Origin: JAYPHU01 sp964611435 | GTDB lineage: Bacteria; Pseudomonadota; Alphaproteobacteria; Rhodospirillales; UBA2165 | DNA length: 64,000 nt | Direction of reading: 5' to 3' | NCBI GenBank assembly: GCA_964611435.1 | Contig: CAZSXT010000009.1 | Span: forward strand, 1 to 64,000 | Shown here: piece after piece, positions 60,893-64,000 of the stretch | Numbering within the stretch: position 1 is the stretch's first letter | How the letters are laid out: each line of letters opens with the position of its first letter | Notes under the pieces: model-generated | The model's input: the letters and a program-made list of their open reading frames with translations, nothing else | Databases searched by the model: none | What the model was told of the DNA's origin: nothing | Translations under genes and position numbers: made by a program

Positions 60893-61906
60893 ATGTTCAG
60901 AATTTCTAAAACCTTGATCGCTGGTTTGGCCATGCTGCCGGCGTTAACGGCTGCAACCAGTGCAGATGCACAAGAACTGAAGGTCGGCGCCGCCAGCAAC
61001 GTTGGCGGCATGATTGTGTTTGTCGCCCAAGATAAGGGCTTTTTTGCCAAACACGGATTGAACGCGAAGGTCGTTGTTCGGAATACTGGCGCCGCGCTGA
61101 CCAAGTCACTGCGGGCCGGGGAAATCGATTTCGCCCCTGCGGCATTTACTAATTTGCCGGTCGCCCTGGAGAAAGGCATCAAGCTGCGCGGCGTGGTCGG
61201 CTATCTTGGTGGGCACTTCAGTTCCCCGACCAGTGATAACAACGTGGGCATTGTTGCCCGGCCAGGGACCGGCATTAAATCGATTGCCGATCTCAAGGGC
61301 AAGACGGTTGGCGTGGCGTTCGGCACTACTGGCGATCTCTATCTTCAGGAGTTGCTGAAGCGCGCCGGCATGACCAAGAACGACATCAAGCGGATCAACG
61401 TCCGTCCACCGAGCCATGTGTCCACGCTGGAATCCGGTGGTGTCGAAGCCGTCGTAGCGTGGGAACCAAACGTGACTCGTGCATTGGACAAAGTCAAAGG
61501 ATCGAATTTGGTAGTCCGTGGCGGCGGTTATGTTTGCTTCTGTGCGGGTATGCACGGTCAGCCGGATAAAGTTTATGGCGACCGCAAACGCACACAGGCC
61601 TTTGTCGACGCCATGGCGGAGGCTGCGCACTTCCTGCGTGATCCAAAGAACGCTGACGAGGTTGCGCAGATTGGTTCCCGCTTTGTGCGCGGCATGAATG
61701 CCGATCTGGTGAAGCGGACCATCAGGCACGTTGTCTATGACGCGCGGATCGGCGGCGGTACGGCCGAAGCGTTCAAAGTCTCGGTCAAGCAGTTGATCGC
61801 TCAAAAGAAGATGAAGCGGCCTTATGACCCTGCGAAATACCTGGATACGTCTTTCATCGACAGCACGATCAAACGCCATCCAGAGTGGTTTGCTGACATG
61901 AAGTAG
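60893..61906 (+). CDS. ABC transporter substrate-binding protein, NitT/TauT type
   Basis: A 337-residue periplasmic receptor with signal peptide (LIAGLAMLPALTAATSADA). The SsuA/TauA-like fold shows LKVGAASNVGGMIVFVAQDK, GEIDFAPAAFTNLPVALEKG, IADLKGKTVGVAFGTTGDLY and LESGGVEAVVAWEPNVTRAL. Ligands of this family include sulfonates, nitrate, taurine and thiamine precursors; this one is unknown. ATG 60893 follows GGGAGGT. Confidence 0.92.
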   Translation: MFRISKTLIAGLAMLPALTAATSADAQELKVGAASNVGGMIVFVAQDKGFFAKHGLNAKVVVRNTGAALTKSLRAGEIDFAPAAFTNLPVALEKGIKLRGVVGYLGGHFSSPTSDNNVGIVARPGTGIKSIADLKGKTVGVAFGTTGDLYLQELLKRAGMTKNDIKRINVRPPSHVSTLESGGVEAVVAWEPNVTRALDKVKGSNLVVRGGGYVCFCAGMHGQPDKVYGDRKRTQAFVDAMAEAAHFLRDPKNADEVAQIGSRFVRGMNADLVKRTIRHVVYDARIGGGTAEAFKVSVKQLIAQKKMKRPYDPAKYLDTSFIDSTIKRHPEWFADMK

Positions 61907-61997
61907 TCGTTGATTGAACGATATTGGCGATGCGGCGGACGGTTTTTGATCGTCCGTCGCCGCCAACTTGCTACGATCATCGAGTGGTCAGGATATT

Positions 61998-62798
61998 ATG
62001 AGTAACTTAGCGACAAAGCTGGTCGTCCGGGGTCTGAGTCATCATTACCCCGACGAATACACGGGCGAATCCGTACACGCCCTCGAAGACATTAATTTAG
62101 AACTTTATGAAGGCGAACTGGTCTCCGTGGTGGGCCCCAGCGGCTGTGGCAAATCGACCTTGCTGAACATATTGGCGGGACTGCTGCCTTATTCGGTGGG
62201 TGAGGTGACAGTCGATGGCAATGTCATTCACGGGCCGGGTCCGGACCGGGGTGTAGTCTTTCAGGAGCACGCGATCCTGCCGTGGCGTACGGTCTCGCGC
62301 AATATCGGGCATGGCCTCGAAATTCGAAAACTACCGGCGGCTGAGCGTGACGCCAGGGTGCAAGAGTTTGTCAATCTGGTTGGACTCACCGGTTTCGAAG
62401 ATAAATATCCGCACGAACTTTCCGGTGGTATGAAGCAGCGTTGCCAGGTGGCGCGGACTCTCTGTGCTGATCCCGTCGTTATGCTCATGGACGAACCTTT
62501 TGCCGCAGTTGATGCGCAGACACGTATTACCCTGCAGGAAGAACTCAATCGGATTGCCTTGGCGACGAAGAAGACGATTCTTTTCATCACTCATTCAGTC
62601 GAAGAGGCTGCCTTCTTAGGGGATCGGTGTTTTGTGTTTTCCGCCCGTCCCGGCCGGCTTAAGGAAATTGTCGATATCAACATTCCCCGGGAGCGGCGCA
62701 TCTGGTCGGATATGAACAATGACGCAGATTTTATAGCGGCGCGTGATCACATCCTGAAATCCGTCCGCGAGGAGGTGTCCGTTGCCGTCGAGGAATGA
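61998..62798 (+). CDS. ABC transporter ATP-binding protein, NitT/TauT type
   Basis: A 266-residue ATPase. Walker A is GPSGCGKSTLLNIL, Q-loop VVFQEHAILPWRTV, signature LSGGMKQRCQVARTL, Walker B VVMLMDEPFAAVD and H-loop FITHSVEEA. The N-terminal SHHYPDEYTGESVHALEDIN insertion is slightly longer than usual. It energises the permeases encoded next, and its end overlaps the first permease start by 17 bp. Confidence 0.95.
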   Translation: MSNLATKLVVRGLSHHYPDEYTGESVHALEDINLELYEGELVSVVGPSGCGKSTLLNILAGLLPYSVGEVTVDGNVIHGPGPDRGVVFQEHAILPWRTVSRNIGHGLEIRKLPAAERDARVQEFVNLVGLTGFEDKYPHELSGGMKQRCQVARTLCADPVVMLMDEPFAAVDAQTRITLQEELNRIALATKKTILFITHSVEEAAFLGDRCFVFSARPGRLKEIVDINIPRERRIWSDMNNDADFIAARDHILKSVREEVSVAVEE

Positions 62799-63594
62799 AG
62801 GCCCCGGCCTGGGCTGGCGGCTGCATAAGCTTCTGCAAATTGACGCCATGAACCTAGTAATCCTGGTCATCGGGGTCTACGTCATTTGGTCACTGACGTC
62901 AGCCTGGATCGACAATCCCGGCCGTTATCTGCCGTCGCCTATCGCCGTCGCTTTGTCATCGGTGGATATGCTCTACAAGGGATTGCTGCCGAGCTATTTT
63001 GGCGACACCATTTTGCGGCTGATTGTTGGAAGCGCCATTGGGCTGGCAATCGGCATACCGTTCGGGTTGTTGTTGGGTATTAATCGGACCATTGCCGATA
63101 TGTTTCATCCGATCATGAATTTCTTTCAGTCGGTTTCGGGTATCGCCATATTTCCAATTGTGGTGGTTTGGTGGGGCAATAGCGAAAAGACCATCTTTGC
63201 GGTCATCCTTTACACGGCGTTCTTTCCGATCGCGTTCAACGTTCTTTCCGGAGTCCGGGAGATTCCGGTCCGCTACATCAATGCCGCACGCACCCTGGGG
63301 GCGAGCCGATATCAAATCATCAAGGACGTCTTGTTTCCTGGCGCAATGCCACACATCGCCACCGGTTCCCGGCTTTCAATCGGTTTCGCTTGGCGGGCCG
63401 TGATTGCCGGAGAGATGTTGGCTGGCCGCGAGGGGTTGGGCTGGATGATCTTCACCGGTCAGGATGCCGACCGGACCGCCGAGGTGATTCTCGGGATGGT
63501 CATCATCGGATTCTCTTGGATCCTGTTGGATCATTATCTCCTTCGCCCCATGGAAGCGGATACGATCGAACGATGGGGGCTGGTACAGCGATGA
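62782..63594 (+). CDS. ABC transporter permease, NitT/TauT type
   Basis: A 270-residue permease with six hydrophobic segments and the EAA loop NAARTLGASRYQIIKDVLFP (about residues 170-190). The start is the TTG at 62782, with GAGGAGGTG seven bases upstream. The stop overlaps the next permease gene start by 4 bp (ATGA). Confidence 0.92.
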   Translation: MPSRNEGPGLGWRLHKLLQIDAMNLVILVIGVYVIWSLTSAWIDNPGRYLPSPIAVALSSVDMLYKGLLPSYFGDTILRLIVGSAIGLAIGIPFGLLLGINRTIADMFHPIMNFFQSVSGIAIFPIVVVWWGNSEKTIFAVILYTAFFPIAFNVLSGVREIPVRYINAARTLGASRYQIIKDVLFPGAMPHIATGSRLSIGFAWRAVIAGEMLAGREGLGWMIFTGQDADRTAEVILGMVIIGFSWILLDHYLLRPMEADTIERWGLVQR

Positions 63595-64000
63595 CCAGTG
63601 CCAGTCTATCCGTCGCCATCCAACGCCGGTTTGGCCGGCAGCGCATTCGAAAATTTGTCTTGGGCTCCATCCCGTTTCTCGTGTTGTTCGCTTTGTGGCA
63701 GGCGAATACGTACTTCGAATGGCTGCCGCCGGTATTTATCCCGCCTTTGGGCGATGTGCTGTCCGCGATTGTCATATTGCAGGAAGACTGCATCGGTCTG
63801 TGGGGCGCTATCACACTGCACCCGAGCTGCCAGATGTCCAATCATATACTGTCGAGTATCGGACGGGTTGTTCTGGCGGCGATCGTGGGACTGCCGTTGG
63901 GGATCGCCTTTGGCATCATTGCCGGGATGAACCGGCCGCTTTCAAAATTGTTGGAGCCTATCGGTGTATTTGCCAATTCCATCTCCGGTATAGCCTGGAT
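63591..64000 (+). CDS. second ABC transporter permease, cut by window end
   Basis: The first 136 residues of another permease are present: MTSASLSVAIQRRFGRQRIR, hydrophobic IPFLVLFALWQA, and GLPLGIAFGIIAGMNRPLSK. The receptor, ATPase and two permeases indicate a heteromeric importer. The EAA loop would lie beyond the window. Confidence 0.88.
   Translation, partial: MTSASLSVAIQRRFGRQRIRKFVLGSIPFLVLFALWQANTYFEWLPPVFIPPLGDVLSAIVILQEDCIGLWGAITLHPSCQMSNHILSSIGRVVLAAIVGLPLGIAFGIIAGMNRPLSKLLEPIGVFANSISGIAW

Noticed and set aside
61925..61965. Hairpin after the ABC receptor gene (GCGGCGGACG with CGTCCGTCGCCGC) as a terminator
   Set aside because: The stem needs a three-base bulge and no T tract follows; it lies within an operon and is too weak to list.

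Overview
The window is GC-rich, densely coded bacterial chromosome, most likely from an alphaproteobacterium of the Rhodospirillales type. The evidence is the uvrC-pgsA-mobB-moeA-moaD-moaE run, the queA-tgt pair, a two-cysteine Fe-S scaffold variant, and many TRAP, TTT and ABC solute carriers next to small dehydrogenases. I see no rRNA, tRNA, insertion sequence, phage gene or CRISPR array. Taxonomy is inferred from gene content only.

Layout. 1-5.2 kb: partial DUF4384 protein, queuosine genes tgt and queA, an Fe-S scaffold, and selD, which reads through an in-frame UGA (selenocysteine). 5.3-11.5 kb: MarR regulator, luciferase-like monooxygenase, two zinc alcohol dehydrogenases, an acyl-CoA dehydrogenase and a transglutaminase-like protein. 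11.7-19.4 kb: Ca/Na antiporter, a pteridine reductase/FolB pair, an AT-rich spacer with a DnaA-box match, then uvrC, pgsA and molybdenum cofactor genes. 19.4-27.2 kb: two MetE-like methyltransferases, a Rieske oxygenase, a LOG protein and a TRAP transporter. 27.2-38.5 kb: Gfo/Idh oxidoreductase, an M24 protein with an altered metal site, a PEP-synthase-like protein, EF-hand protein, HpaB-type monooxygenase, cupin and a DRE-TIM aldolase. 38.7-50.5 kb: SDR, an operon encoding the two halves of a Tm-1-like protein plus a flavoprotein, a rhodanese, a five-gene operon containing a DctP-like protein without signal peptide, and a membrane protein/cupredoxin pair. 50.7-60.5 kb: a catabolic block with a TctABC-type transporter, two Gfo/Idh enzymes, a 3-hydroxyisobutyrate-dehydrogenase-like enzyme, GntR regulator, cupin, Ldh_2-type dehydrogenase and HxlR regulator. 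60.9-64 kb: a NitT/TauT-type ABC importer, cut by the window end.

The most interesting signal is a palindrome, TCTTMTAKAAGA, that occurs in five intergenic promoter regions spread over about 28 kb: before the M24 gene, the DRE-TIM aldolase, the Gfo/Idh-tctBA operon, tctC, and in the divergent gntR/cupin promoter. A weaker copy lies before an alcohol dehydrogenase. This suggests one GntR-controlled regulon joining uptake of an organic acid to several enzymes whose substrate I cannot name. The M24 gene also has an apparent 29-codon leader frame, built partly from a 15-nt tandem repeat, that ends on its start codon.

A second theme is a mosaic of palindromic intergenic repeats in about a dozen islands. 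All of the larger islands abut the 3' end of a gene and none lies in a divergent promoter gap. Two copies of one hairpin differ by a compensatory base-pair change, which argues that the folded form is maintained.
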